From Quisquiliibacterium sp036525975 (lineage in GTDB: Bacteria > Pseudomonadota > Gammaproteobacteria > Burkholderiales > Burkholderiaceae_E), in assembly GCA_036525975.1 (NCBI GenBank), contig DATCZK010000010.1, forward strand, positions 1-15,622: DNA of 15,622 bases, written 5' to 3'. Below, piece by piece: positions 1 through 8,100 of this stretch; position 1 is the first letter of the stretch, and each line of letters starts with the position of its first letter. The translations under genes and the position numbers were made by a program. The notes under the pieces were generated by a model. It made no database searches. It saw only the letters and a program-made list of their open reading frames with translations, and was not told the DNA's origin.

Positions 1-126
1 ATCCTGTTCGGGATCTACTCGTCGATCTTCGTCGGCGCGGCGATCGCGATGTGGCTCGGCGTCAAGCGCGAGGACCTCGTCAAGCCGGTGAAGAAGAAGG
101 ACGACGCCGAGCCCGAGCTGCCCTGA
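1..126 (+). CDS. secF: SecF, C-terminal end (partial)
   Basis: The first 41 codons of the window are open in frame 1 and end at TGA 124-126. The encoded tail contains a final membrane segment followed by SIFVGAAIAMWLGVKRED and a short Lys/Asp/Glu-rich cytoplasmic tail. This matches the end of SecF, where the last transmembrane helix is followed by a W-x-G-x-(K/R)-R-E-D type motif. SecF works with SecD and SecYEG in the inner membrane and uses the proton motive force to help release translocating proteins into the periplasm. The start and the other helices lie to the left of the window. Only 41 residues are visible, so the call rests on this short match; another polytopic protein is possible but less likely. 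The next gene starts one base after the stop, which suggests cotranscription. Confidence 0.72.
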   Translation: MLFGIYSSIFVGAAIAMWLGVKREDLVKPVKKKDDAEPELP

Positions 127-127
127 G

Positions 128-793
128 ATGGGCACGATCAGCACACGCGTGTGGGATCTCCCCACCCGCGTCTTTCACTGGGCGCTGGCCGCGTGCATCG
201 TCGGCTCGATCCTCACGGCGAGCATCGGCGGCAACGCGATCGGATGGCACTTCCGCTTCGGCTACGCCATCCTCGCGCTGGTGCTGTTTCGCCTCGTCTG
301 GGGCTTTGCCGGGCCGCGCTACGCGCGCTTCTCGAGCTTTCCCCCCAACCCGGCAGCGGCCATCGCCCATCTGCGCGGCCACGCCACGCCGGGCGTCGGG
401 CACAACCCGCTGGGCGCGTTTTCGGTCTACGCGCTGCTGCTGGCGCTGGCCGTGCAGGTGGGCACGGGCCTGTTTGCCAACGACGACATCATGTGGGAGG
501 GGCCGCTCAGGCCGCTGGTCTCGAACGCCGCGAGCGAGTGGCTCACGCGCGCGCACCGGATCAACCGCTTGGTCGTGATCGGACTGATCGCGTTGCACCT
601 GGCCGCGGTTGCGTTCTACGCCTTCGTGAAGAAGGAGCGGCTGGTGAGGGCGATGATCGACGGCGACCGCGACGTCGACGCCGCGCTCCCGCCGCCACCG
701 GCCGAAGACGGAGCGCGCGTGCGCGCGACGGCGCTGGCCCTGTTCGCGTGCTGCGCGCTGGTCGCGTGGCTCGTGGTCACGCAGCTGCGCTGA
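128..793 (+). CDS. Cytochrome b561 family membrane protein
   Basis: This 221-residue protein is predicted to be an inner-membrane di-haem b-type cytochrome that passes electrons between quinol and a small c-type cytochrome. It opens with VWDLPTRVFHW, the usual start of the bacterial cytochrome b561 family, with His17 as a likely haem ligand. Other candidate ligands lie in or near hydrophobic helices at His41, His92, His143 and His157. Four helices fall at about 14-34, 42-62, 96-116 and 147-167. An Ala/Pro-rich stretch then leads to an extra hydrophobic segment at about 198-219. The ATG is one base after the secF stop with no strong ribosome-binding site, so it may rely on coupling. The position of the family motif right at the N-terminus supports this start. 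The convergent neighbour is cytochrome c', a common genomic companion, so the two may form an electron-transfer pair. The substrate is not visible. Confidence 0.88.
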   Translation: MGTISTRVWDLPTRVFHWALAACIVGSILTASIGGNAIGWHFRFGYAILALVLFRLVWGFAGPRYARFSSFPPNPAAAIAHLRGHATPGVGHNPLGAFSVYALLLALAVQVGTGLFANDDIMWEGPLRPLVSNAASEWLTRAHRINRLVVIGLIALHLAAVAFYAFVKKERLVRAMIDGDRDVDAALPPPPAEDGARVRATALALFACCALVAWLVVTQLR

Positions 794-797
794 GGCC

Positions 798-853
798 GCC
801 GCGCCTGGTTAGCCGCGCCTGGTTAGCCGCGCCCGGGCGGCCGCGCCCGGGCA
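798..853. repeat. 14-bp tandem repeat, four drifted copies
   Basis: Four head-to-tail 14-bp units lie at 798-811, 812-825, 826-839 and 840-853. The first two are identical (GCCGCGCCTGGTTA). The third (GCCGCGCCCGGGCG) and fourth (GCCGCGCCCGGGCA) differ from each other only at the last base and keep the GCCGCGCC core. The array starts 4 bp after the cytochrome b561 stop and fills most of the spacer before the convergent cytochrome c' gene. Function is unknown; it could come from replication slippage or act as part of a terminator. Confidence 0.85.
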
Positions 854-863
854 GCGGCGCCGA

Positions 864-880
864 GGGGGGCGTCGCCCCCC
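864..880. terminator. GC hairpin between convergent cytochrome genes
   Basis: A perfect 7-bp inverted repeat, GGGGGGC / GCCCCCC with a GTC loop, lies 10 bp beyond the cytochrome c' stop and 70 bp beyond the cytochrome b561 stop. Its position between converging genes suits a bidirectional terminator. There is no T-tract on either side, so Rho-independent activity is uncertain. Confidence 0.5.
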
Positions 881-890
881 CCGGCCCGGG

Positions 891-1346
891 TCAGTCCTTG
901 CGGAAGTCGTCGTGGCAGGCCTTGCAGTTCCTGCCAACGGCGCCCACCTGCGCCTTGAGCCCGTCGAGCGTGGCAACGGCGGCCGGCAACTTCTGCGTTT
1001 CGGCCACCGCCGATTCGATCGCCTTCTTGAACTTGGCCGCGTCCTGCCAGATCTCGGGCTTCGCGCGCGAGCGGTCGGTGACCGAATTGGGCGTGTAGGC
1101 CTCCCAGGCGAGGTGGCTGAGCGACTCGACGAGCCGTGCCGAAGACTGCGCGGCTGCGGCGTCGAACGGAACCGCCCCCCTCGCCATCGCGCCCAGGCGC
1201 CCCATGTGGTTGTTCATCAGGAACATGGTTGCCTGGCGGTACTTCACCGCATCCTCGGCCTTGGCGAACTGCGCCTGCGCCGGGGCGAGGTGGAACGCTG
1301 ACGCGCAGGCAACCGTTGCCACCGCGGCGAGTGCTGATTTCTTCAT
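891..1346 (-). CDS. Cytochrome c' (class II cytochrome c), periplasmic
   Basis: The 151-residue protein carries a Sec signal peptide (MKK, hydrophobic core, likely cleavage after APAQAQ near residue 26). The single haem-attachment motif CKACH is at residues 141-145, seven residues from the C-terminus. A CXXCH at the far C-terminus of a helical protein of about 125 mature residues is diagnostic of cytochrome c'. The mature N-terminal stretch KYRQATMFLM also fits the first helix of that family, which lines the distal haem pocket. Family members bind NO or CO or act as small electron carriers in the periplasm. I chose the ATG at 1346 because GAGGA lies 6 nt upstream and the signal peptide starts there; a longer frame up to 1415 has no signal-like start. 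It converges on the cytochrome b561 gene, a plausible redox partner. Confidence 0.92.
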   Translation of the reverse strand: MKKSALAAVATVACASAFHLAPAQAQFAKAEDAVKYRQATMFLMNNHMGRLGAMARGAVPFDAAAAQSSARLVESLSHLAWEAYTPNSVTDRSRAKPEIWQDAAKFKKAIESAVAETQKLPAAVATLDGLKAQVGAVGRNCKACHDDFRKD

Positions 1347-1427
1347 CGACGATCCTCTTTCTGGTTGTGTCGGGGGAAACGCGAGACCTTTCGCGCCCAA
1401 TCGCGCAAACGGCACGCCGCCGCCGAT

Positions 1428-1441
1428 TATTCCGCAGAATA
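1428..1441. promoter_or_regulatory. AT-rich inverted repeat in the cytochrome c' upstream region
   Basis: TATTC and GAATA form a perfect 5-bp inverted repeat around CGCA, in the only AT-rich patch of the 178-bp space between the cytochrome c' start (1346) and the end of the deacylase gene (1525). On the minus strand the patch holds weak -10-like hexamers (TATTCT, AATAAT) about 80-95 bp upstream of the start codon. No good -35 box is visible. It may be a promoter with an operator; no known regulator box (for example FNR) is recognisable. Confidence 0.3.
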
Positions 1442-1509
1442 CGCGAAGCCGCCGCGAGCCGCGGGGGGCGCGGCCCGCGCGCGCCCGGATCGATCGCCGC
1501 GAGCGGGCC

Positions 1510-1522
1510 GCCCCGAGGGGGC
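1510..1522 (-). terminator. Short hairpin downstream of the deacylase gene
   Basis: GCCCC / GGGGC with a GAG loop forms a perfect 5-bp stem just after the stop of the minus-strand deacylase gene. It lies between that gene and the probable cytochrome c' promoter, so it may separate the two transcripts. It lacks a T-tract and is short, so the call is tentative. Confidence 0.3.
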
Positions 1523-1524
1523 GC

Positions 1525-2007
1525 TCACTGCCTGACGTCTTCCCACCGGGCGCCGGTGAGCGCCTGCAGTTGCTCCGGGCCGAGCGCGAACACCGAGTGC
1601 GGCGTGCCGCCGGCGGCCCAGAGCGTTTCGTGGCGGCGCAGATCCTGGTCGAGCAGCAGCTTCACCCGCCCCGGGTGGCCCACCGGCGCGACGCCGCCGA
1701 TCGCGTAGCCGGTCGCGGCGCGCACGAACTGCGCATCGGCGCGCGCCAGCCCCTCGCCCACGCTGCGCGACACCTTTTCCTCGCTCACCCGGTTCTGGCC
1801 GCTTGCCACCACCACCACCGCCATCCCGGAGTCCACGCCACGAAACACGACCGACTTCGCGATCTGGGCAACCGAGCAGCCGATCGCCGCCGCCGCCTCG
1901 GCGCTGGTGCGCGTGGGTTGCTCGAACTCCACCACCGCGGTGTCGATGCCCGCGTCGGCGAGCAGCCGCGCGATCCGCCTCGCGCTCGGGTGGGTTGCCG
2001 GCTTCAT
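1525..2007 (-). CDS. YbaK/EbsC-family aminoacyl-tRNA deacylase
   Basis: The 160-residue protein fits the single-domain YbaK/EbsC family, which hydrolyses mischarged aminoacyl-tRNAs in trans in the cytoplasm, typically Cys- or Ala-tRNA(Pro). Visible hallmarks are the conserved lysine in IAKSVVF (Lys51, equivalent to the essential YbaK lysine), the central strand AVVVVASG, the substrate-loop motif GYAIGGVAPVGH (100-111) and the C-terminal GGTPHSVFAL (133-142). Length is that of E. coli YbaK (159). The late GG-PH-VF motif suggests one of the other family branches rather than YbaK itself, so no symbol is given and the substrate is left open. It lies 60 bp downstream of the CorA-type gene on the same strand and may be cotranscribed with it. 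Confidence 0.85.
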   Translation of the reverse strand: MKPATHPSARRIARLLADAGIDTAVVEFEQPTRTSAEAAAAIGCSVAQIAKSVVFRGVDSGMAVVVVASGQNRVSEEKVSRSVGEGLARADAQFVRAATGYAIGGVAPVGHPGRVKLLLDQDLRRHETLWAAGGTPHSVFALGPEQLQALTGARWEDVRQ

Positions 2008-2025
2008 CGACCGCCCGACAGGCGA

Positions 2026-2042
2026 GCGCGCCTCAGGCGCGC
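2026..2042 (-). terminator. GC hairpin between the corA-like and deacylase genes
   Basis: GCGCGCC / GGCGCGC with a 3-nt TCA loop is a perfect 7-bp inverted repeat, 25 bp after the CorA stop and 18 bp before the deacylase start. It may act as a partial terminator or protect the upstream mRNA end within an operon. No T-tract follows it. Confidence 0.35.
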
Positions 2043-2067
2043 CGCGCGCGGCGTGGGCGCCGCCCGC

Positions 2068-3039
2068 TCAAATCCACCGCCTCTTCCTGAACGCGAGCAG
2101 CAGCGTGAGGACGATCACCAGCATCACCCCGAGCAGCACGAAGTACCCTTCCCTGGACTCCAGCTCCGGCATGTACTCGAAGTTCATCCCATAGACGCCG
2201 GCGAGGAAGCTCAGCGGCACGAAGATCGCCGTGATGATCGTGAGCACCTTCATGATGTTGTTCAGGCGGTGCGAAGCGAGCGAGATGTAGCCGTCGATCA
2301 GGTCGGACGCCACCTCGTAGTACAGCGTGGCGAGGCTGCTCGCCCGCTCCTGGTGCTCGTAGACGTCGGTGACTTCGTGAACGCGCTCCTCGCGCACCTG
2401 GGCCGGCCGGTGGTTGAGCAGCTCGAGGAAGATCTGGACGTGGTAGAGCAGCACGCGGCGAAACTTCCTGAGGTTCGTCTTGTAGCCCATCAGTTCGGCC
2501 AGGATCTCGTCGCGGGGATTCGAGACCAGGTCCTCCTCGAGGTCCTCCAGCCTGGGCTCGAGCGCGATCAGCCGGCTCAGGTAGCGCTCGACCGAGATCT
2601 TCGACAGGCGCATCGCGAGCCCGTCGGGCCCGGCGGCGAGGGCCGGCGCGTCGCCCCGCGCCTCTTCCCAGAGCCGCTCGATGCTGGGCGACGGGCCGGA
2701 GTGGCGCGTGACCAGGAAACGCTCGCCGATGAAGATCGCGATCTGGATCGTCTGGAACTCGAACTCGGCGGAGTCGGGCCCGATTCCCTTGAGCAGGATG
2801 AACACGCTGTCCGGGAACGCCTCGAGCTTGGGCTGGTGCCGGCTGCGCTGCGCGTCGTGCACCGCCATCGGGTGCAGCCCGAAGACCTCGACCATCGTCC
2901 TGGCTTCGGCCTGCTGGTCGTTGTCGGCGAAGTCGGCCCACACGAGCGCATCGGCCTCCTTGCGCCACTGCGCGAGCAGTTCCTCGCCGCCGCAGGAGAT
3001 CTCGCGCGTCGCGGGCCGGTAGAGGATCGTCCGAATCAT
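2068..3039 (-). CDS. corA: CorA-family magnesium/divalent metal transporter
   Basis: The 323-residue protein has the CorA layout: a large N-terminal cytoplasmic domain (about 1-255) with a long helical region, then two transmembrane helices (about 264-283 and 299-317) and a short basic tail. The signature GMN is present as YGMNFEYMPEL (GMN at 284-286), at the end of the first helix where it forms the selectivity filter of the pentameric channel. Members carry Mg2+ into the cell, and some move Co2+, Ni2+ or Zn2+, which the sequence does not distinguish. The ATG at 3039 is preceded by GAGGG about 4 nt upstream. It begins 31 bp after the purB stop on the same strand, so purB and corA are probably cotranscribed. 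The long loop after GMN rich in Glu is normal for the family. Confidence 0.93.
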   Translation of the reverse strand: MIRTILYRPATREISCGGEELLAQWRKEADALVWADFADNDQQAEARTMVEVFGLHPMAVHDAQRSRHQPKLEAFPDSVFILLKGIGPDSAEFEFQTIQIAIFIGERFLVTRHSGPSPSIERLWEEARGDAPALAAGPDGLAMRLSKISVERYLSRLIALEPRLEDLEEDLVSNPRDEILAELMGYKTNLRKFRRVLLYHVQIFLELLNHRPAQVREERVHEVTDVYEHQERASSLATLYYEVASDLIDGYISLASHRLNNIMKVLTIITAIFVPLSFLAGVYGMNFEYMPELESREGYFVLLGVMLVIVLTLLLAFRKRRWI

Positions 3040-3070
3040 GCGCCCTCGAGACGGATGCGGGCAGCCGGCC

Positions 3071-4444
3071 TCAGACCCGGCGCGCGAGCTGAGCCGCCAT
3101 GCCGATGTAGCCCGCCGGCGTGAGCGCGCGCAGCCGCGCCTTGGCGTCGTCGGGAATCGCCAGCCCGTCGACGAACGCGGCGAGCTGCTCGGGCGTGATC
3201 GCGCGCCCGCGCGTGAGCGCCTTGAGCTGCTCGTAGGGGTTCTCCACGCCGAAGCGGCGCATCACGGTCTGGATCGGCTCGGCCAGCACCTCCCAGTTCG
3301 CGTCCAGGTCGGCGGCGAGGCGCTCGCGCTCCACCTCGAGCTTGCCCAGCCCGCGCAGGCACGCGTCCCACGCCAGCAGCGAGTAGCCCAGCGCCACGCC
3401 CATGTTGCGCAGCACGGTGGAATCGGTGAGGTCGCGCTGCCAGCGCGAGACCGGCAGCTTGTGCGACAGGTGCGCGAGCAGCGCGTTCGCCAGCCCGAGG
3501 TTGCCCTCGGAGTTCTCGAAGTCGATCGGGTTGACCTTGTGCGGCATCGTCGACGACCCGACCTCGCCTTGCTTGAGCCGCTGCCTGAAGAAGCCGAGCG
3601 AGATGTAGCCCCACAGGTCGCGGTCGAGATCGAGCAGCACCGTGTTGATGCGCGCCACCGCGTCGAAGTACTGCGCCATCGCGTCGTGCGGCTCGATCTG
3701 GATCGTGTAGGGGTTGAACGCGAGCCCCAGCGACTCGACCACGCCGCGCGCGAAGGCCTCCCAGTCGTGCCCCGGGTAGGCCGCCAGGTGCGCGTTGTAG
3801 TTGCCCACCGCGCCGTTCATCTTCGCGAGGAGCTCAACCGCGGCGAACGAGGCGCGCGCGCGCTCGAGCCGCGCCACGACGTTGGCGAACTCCTTGCCCA
3901 CCGTGGTGGGCGAGGCCGGCTGCCCGTGCGTGCGCGAGAGCATCGGCACGTCGGCCAGTTCGTGCGCCAGCGCGCGCAGCCGCTCGACGATGCGCGCCAG
4001 CGCCGGCAGCAGCACCCGCTCGCGCGCGCCGGCGAGCATCAGCGCGTGCGAGCAGTTGTTGATGTCCTCCGAGGTGCAGGCGAAGTGGATGAACTCGGCG
4101 GCCCGGGCCAGCTCCGGCTGCCCGGCCACCGACTCCTTCAGGAAGTACTCCACCGCCTTCACGTCGTGGTTCGTCACGCGCTCGATCGCCTTGATCCGCG
4201 CGGCCTCGGCGAGGCCGAAGCGGGCCACCAGGCCATGGAGGAAGTCGCGCGATGCCTGTGAGAAGGGCGGGAGTTCGGCGAAATTGGCGTCGGAAAGCGC
4301 GATCAACCAGGCCACCTCCACCTGCACCCGGCAGCGCATGAAGGCCGCCTCGGACATCAGCTCGCGCAGCGGCGCGAGTTTCGCCGCGTAGCGGCCGTCG
4401 AGCGGGGAGAGGGCGTCCAGTGGCGCGGAATCGGCATCGTCCAT
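3071..4444 (-). CDS. purB: Adenylosuccinate lyase
   Basis: PurB catalyses two fumarate-releasing steps of purine synthesis: SAICAR to AICAR and adenylosuccinate to AMP. The 457-residue length matches E. coli PurB (456). The fumarase/aspartase superfamily signature is complete as SSTMPHKVNPIDFENSEGN (about 297-315), holding the catalytic serine loop. The general acid His lies in RTHGQPASPTT (His173), and TSEDINN (124-130) is the substrate-binding loop. The N-terminal LSPLDGRYA is the typical start of the gammaproteobacterial and betaproteobacterial type. An AGGA sits 7 nt before the ATG at 4444. The gene is divergent from the GST-like gene across 83 bp and is followed at 31 bp by the CorA-type gene. 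In E. coli purB lies close to mnmA and nudJ, as it does here. Confidence 0.97.
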   Translation of the reverse strand: MDDADSAPLDALSPLDGRYAAKLAPLRELMSEAAFMRCRVQVEVAWLIALSDANFAELPPFSQASRDFLHGLVARFGLAEAARIKAIERVTNHDVKAVEYFLKESVAGQPELARAAEFIHFACTSEDINNCSHALMLAGARERVLLPALARIVERLRALAHELADVPMLSRTHGQPASPTTVGKEFANVVARLERARASFAAVELLAKMNGAVGNYNAHLAAYPGHDWEAFARGVVESLGLAFNPYTIQIEPHDAMAQYFDAVARINTVLLDLDRDLWGYISLGFFRQRLKQGEVGSSTMPHKVNPIDFENSEGNLGLANALLAHLSHKLPVSRWQRDLTDSTVLRNMGVALGYSLLAWDACLRGLGKLEVERERLAADLDANWEVLAEPIQTVMRRFGVENPYEQLKALTRGRAITPEQLAAFVDGLAIPDDAKARLRALTPAGYIGMAAQLARRV

Positions 4445-4527
4445 GCGCGAATCCTAGCACCGGGGCGGTGTAATCGCCCCCCGGTTCGTGGTTATACTGA
4501 TCCGCCCCTCCTCCACGAGATACGACG
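4445..4527. promoter_or_regulatory. Divergent purB/GST promoter region with inverted repeat
   Basis: The 83-bp divergent spacer holds TATACT at 4493-4498, a good -10 for the GST gene about 30 bp before its ATG, although no clear -35 is visible. The same AT patch reads TATAAC on the minus strand (4491-4496), so overlapping divergent promoters are possible. Just to the left lies a 6-bp inverted repeat, GGGGCG (4462-4467) and CGCCCC (4475-4480), near the expected -35 region of the GST promoter and in the predicted purB leader. It could be an operator or an mRNA hairpin. It does not resemble the PurR box as I know it. Confidence 0.45.
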
Positions 4528-5136
4528 ATGAAACTGCTCGGCTCCGACGCAAGCCCTTACGCGCGCAAGGTTCGCATCGTGATGGCCGAGAAGAAGATCG
4601 AGGCGCATTACGAGCGCGAGAACGTGCACGCGCCCGACTCCACGATCCAGCAGTCCAATCCGCTCGGGAAGGTCCCCTGCCTGATCATGGACGACGGCGG
4701 CGCGGTGTTCGACTCGCGCGTGATCGTCGAATACCTCGACAACCTCACGCCGGTGCACCGGCTGATTCCCCCCTCGGGCCGGCCGCGCGTGGAGGTGCGC
4801 TGCTGGGAGGCGCTCGCCGACGGCCTGCTCGACGCGGCGCTGCTGATCCGCTCCGAGTACACGCACCGCGAGGAATCGCAGCGCAGCCCCAAGGTGATCG
4901 CGCGCCAGATGGGCAAGATCGACGCCGCGCTCGAGGCAATGGCCACCGGCCTGGGCGAGAAGGGCTGGTGCTGCGACGGCAAGTACACGCTCGCCGACAT
5001 CGCCACCGGCTGCGCGCTGGCTTACCTGGAGTTCCGCTTCCCCGAGATCGACTGGCGCAGCCGCCACCCCAACCTCGCGCGCCACGCCGACAAGATCTTC
5101 GCCCGCCCGGCCTTCATCGAGACGATGCCGCGCTGA
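4528..5136 (+). CDS. Glutathione S-transferase-like protein (YibF-type)
   Basis: The 202-residue cytoplasmic protein has the two-domain GST layout. The thioredoxin-like N-terminal domain (1-75) has SPYARKVRI near the start, where Ser9 sits in the glutathione-activating position. It also has the cis-proline loop NPLGKVPCL (Pro50) and FDSRVIVEYL (61-70), which binds the gamma-glutamyl part. The helical C-terminal domain includes YTLADIATGCALAYLEFR, the usual N-capping box region of GST folds. It resembles E. coli YibF in length and N-terminal motif. The substrate cannot be read from sequence, and many such proteins have low classical activity. Its -10-like TATACT lies about 30 bp upstream, and it diverges from purB. 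A strong hairpin follows its stop. Confidence 0.9.
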   Translation: MKLLGSDASPYARKVRIVMAEKKIEAHYERENVHAPDSTIQQSNPLGKVPCLIMDDGGAVFDSRVIVEYLDNLTPVHRLIPPSGRPRVEVRCWEALADGLLDAALLIRSEYTHREESQRSPKVIARQMGKIDAALEAMATGLGEKGWCCDGKYTLADIATGCALAYLEFRFPEIDWRSRHPNLARHADKIFARPAFIETMPR

Positions 5137-5137
5137 G

Positions 5138-5165
5138 GCGCCCGAGCGGCGCCGCCGCCGGGCGC
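5138..5165. terminator. Bidirectional hairpin terminator, GST gene and RND gene
   Basis: GCGCCCG (5138-5144) pairs with CGGGCGC (5159-5165), and after one bulged A the inner GCGGC (5146-5150) pairs with GCCGC (5154-5158) around a 3-nt loop. This makes a 12-bp GC stem that fills most of the 45-bp space between the converging GST and RND genes. No T-tract is present, so it may depend on Rho or simply block and protect 3' ends. Confidence 0.6.
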
Positions 5166-5181
5166 TCGCGCGGCCGCAGGG

Positions 5182-8100
5182 CTAGCGCGCGGCTCGGCGC
5201 CCCAGCCCGATCAGCCCCTGCCCCGGCGGGCGCAGGAACAGGAAGCAGACGATCGGCACGACGAACAGCGTGAGGCCGGTCGCCACGCCCAGCCCCCAGA
5301 CGATCGACGAGGCCACCGGCCCCCACAGCAACGACTTGCCGCCCAGGCCGGTGGCGAGCGAGAACAGCCCGGCCACCGTCGTGAGGCTCGTGATCAGCAC
5401 CGGAACCACCCGGCGCCGCGCGGCGCCGAGCACAGCGTGCGCGATCGGAAACCCGAGCGCGCGACGGTCGTTGGTGGCCGCGATCAGAACGATCGCCGAA
5501 TTCACCGCGATGCCCGCGAGCGCCACCACCCCGTACATCGTGAACAGCGACAGCGGGTTGCCGGTGATCAGCAGGCCGATCGTCACGCCGGTGAACGCGA
5601 GCGGCACCGTGGTGAGGATCATCAGCGGCTGCCAGTAGCTCCTGAACTGCGCGGCGAGGATCAGGTAGATCAGGCCCACGCCGAGCAGGAACAGCACCAG
5701 CATCGAGTCGAGCGACTCCTGGATGTCCTCCAGCTCGCCCGAGAACTCGAGGTCCACTTCGGGGTGCTGGCTGCCCACTTCGGCCCAGCGGCGCTTGATG
5801 CTCTCGTTCGCGGCCACCGTGTCGGTGACCTCCTTGTCGAGCTCGGCCTCCACCGTGATCGCCCGGCGCAGGTTGTAGTGCCGGATCACGCCCTTGCCGG
5901 TGCGGGTCTGGGCGTGCGCGAGCGCGCCGAGCGTGGTGGTGCCGGCGCCGCGCGGCAACGCGATCGGGTGGCGCAGGATCGCGCCGATTTCGTCGCGCAC
6001 CTGCTCGGCCGCCAGCACGCGCACCTCGATCTTGTCGCCGCCGGCGCGCATCACCGACACGACCTCGCCGTCGACCGCGAGGCGAAGAACGCGCGCGACG
6101 AATCCGGCGTTCAGGCCGGCCGCGCGCAGCGCGTCGCGATCGAGCCGGAGCGTGATCTCCTGGCGGCCCGCGACGTCGTCGTCCACCACGTCGCGCGCGC
6201 CCGGTATCTGGCGAACGATCGCGAGCAGCGCGTCGGCGCCGGCGCGCAGCGCGCGCGGATCGTCGCCGCGCACCTTCACCGAGACCGGCTTCGTGAGCGG
6301 CGGCCCGCCCGAGATCTGGAGGAACGAGCGGCGCGAGCGCCCCTGCATCGCCTGAACCGGCTCGCGCATCGAGTCCACGATCTCGCCCACGTCGCGCCCG
6401 CCCGGCACGCCTGCCTTGAGCGAGACGATCACCTGGCCGTAGGGGTCGCCGTACAGCGGCTCGGTTTCGGTGAACTTCACGCCCGCGTGCGAGGTCACGC
6501 TGCGCGCCTCGCCTTCGCGCAGGCGGCCTCGCACCGCCTGCTCCACGCGCTGCACCTCGTCGAGCGTGTCGTCGAGCGAGGCGCCCGGCGGCATGTCCAC
6601 GTTCACGTAGAAGATGCGCAGCGGGTCGAAGGCGAAGAACTGCACGCGCACCGCGCCGCCCGCGATCGCCGCGCCGGCCCCGGCGACGAGGATCACGACC
6701 ACGATCAGCACCAGGTAGGGGTGGCGCAGCGCCCTGGCGAGCAGCCGCCCGTAGATCATCCGCACGCGGCGATTGAAGCGGTTGCGCAGCCGCTGCGAGC
6801 GCGAGCCGGGGTCGAGCTTCAGGCCGAGCGCGGTCACGTGCGTGGGCAGCATCCAGAACGCCTCGGCCAGCGAGACCAGCAGCGCGAGCGTGACGACGAA
6901 GGGAATCACGAACATGAACTTGCCGACGATGCCCGGCATCAGCATCAACGGCAGGAACGCCGCGAGGGTCGTGGCCACCGACGCCACCACCGGCGCGGCC
7001 ACCTCGCGCACCGCGTCGAGGCTGGCCGCGAGCGCCTGCTGCCCGCGCTCGATCCGGTAGTAGATGGCCTCGACGATCACGACCGCGTCGTCCACGATCA
7101 TGCCCAGCGAGATGATCGTGCCGAGCAGCACCGAGATGTTGAGCGTGAAGCCGGTGGCGTGGAGCACCGCGAACATGCCGGCGAGCGAGAACGGGATCCC
7201 CACGCCCACCAGCAGCGCGATCCTCCACCCGAGGAACAGCCAGCACACGAGGATGACCAGCGCGAGGCCCTGCAGCGAGTTGGTCTGCATCACCCCGATC
7301 GCGCGGCGCGTGGGCACGGTCTGGTCGTCGACGAGCGAGAGCGAGAGCCCCGAGGAGGCGTGCAGCCGGTTGTGCTCGGCCGCGTAGGCCGCCAGGCGCT
7401 CGACCAGCTCGATCGTGTTGGTGTAGCTCTTCTTGCTCACCGCCAGCGTCACGGCCGGCCTGCCGTCGATCGACGCGCGCTGCGACCCGTCGGCGCGGGT
7501 GCGCTCCACCCGCGCGACCTCGTCGACCAGCGCGCTGGCGCCGCTCGCGCCGATCACGGGCGCGCGCGCCAGGCGGTCGACGTCGCCGGTCTGCCCCTCG
7601 AGGCGCACCAGCCACTCGACCTCGCCCGCGCGAAGCGACCCCGCCGAGGTGTCGCGAAACCACGCGCCCACCGAGTCGGCCAGGTCGGTGGGCGTGAGGT
7701 TGCGCGCGGCGAGCCGTTGCGCGTCGTAGCGCACCTGCAGCTCGGGCGCGCGCAGCCCGGTGGCGAACACCCGGTCCACTCCCGCGAGTCGCTCGAGGTC
7801 GCTCTTGACCGCGCGCGCCCTCGCGCGCAGCGTCTCGTCGTCGGCCTGGCCCTGCACCGCGAGGATCGCGGTGGGGAATCCGTTCGAGGTGGTGATCTCG
7901 AGCACCACCGGATCCTTGGCCTGCGCGGGAAGCTCGGTGGACGCGGCGTTCTGGATCTCGCGCCGCAGGTCGTTCACGCGCTTGTCGAACGTGCGCTCGC
8001 CGATCTCGCGAAAGCGCACCAGGATGGTGGAAGTGTTCTCGCGCGAACTCGACACGACGAAGCGCACGTCGGCCACGCCCTTGATCGCGTCCTCCAGCGG

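Noticed and set aside
1204..3123. Open frame of 639 codons on the plus strand across cytochrome c', the deacylase and CorA
   Set aside because: It spans three minus-strand genes and their spacers, and its translation has no recognisable domain. It is a GC shadow.
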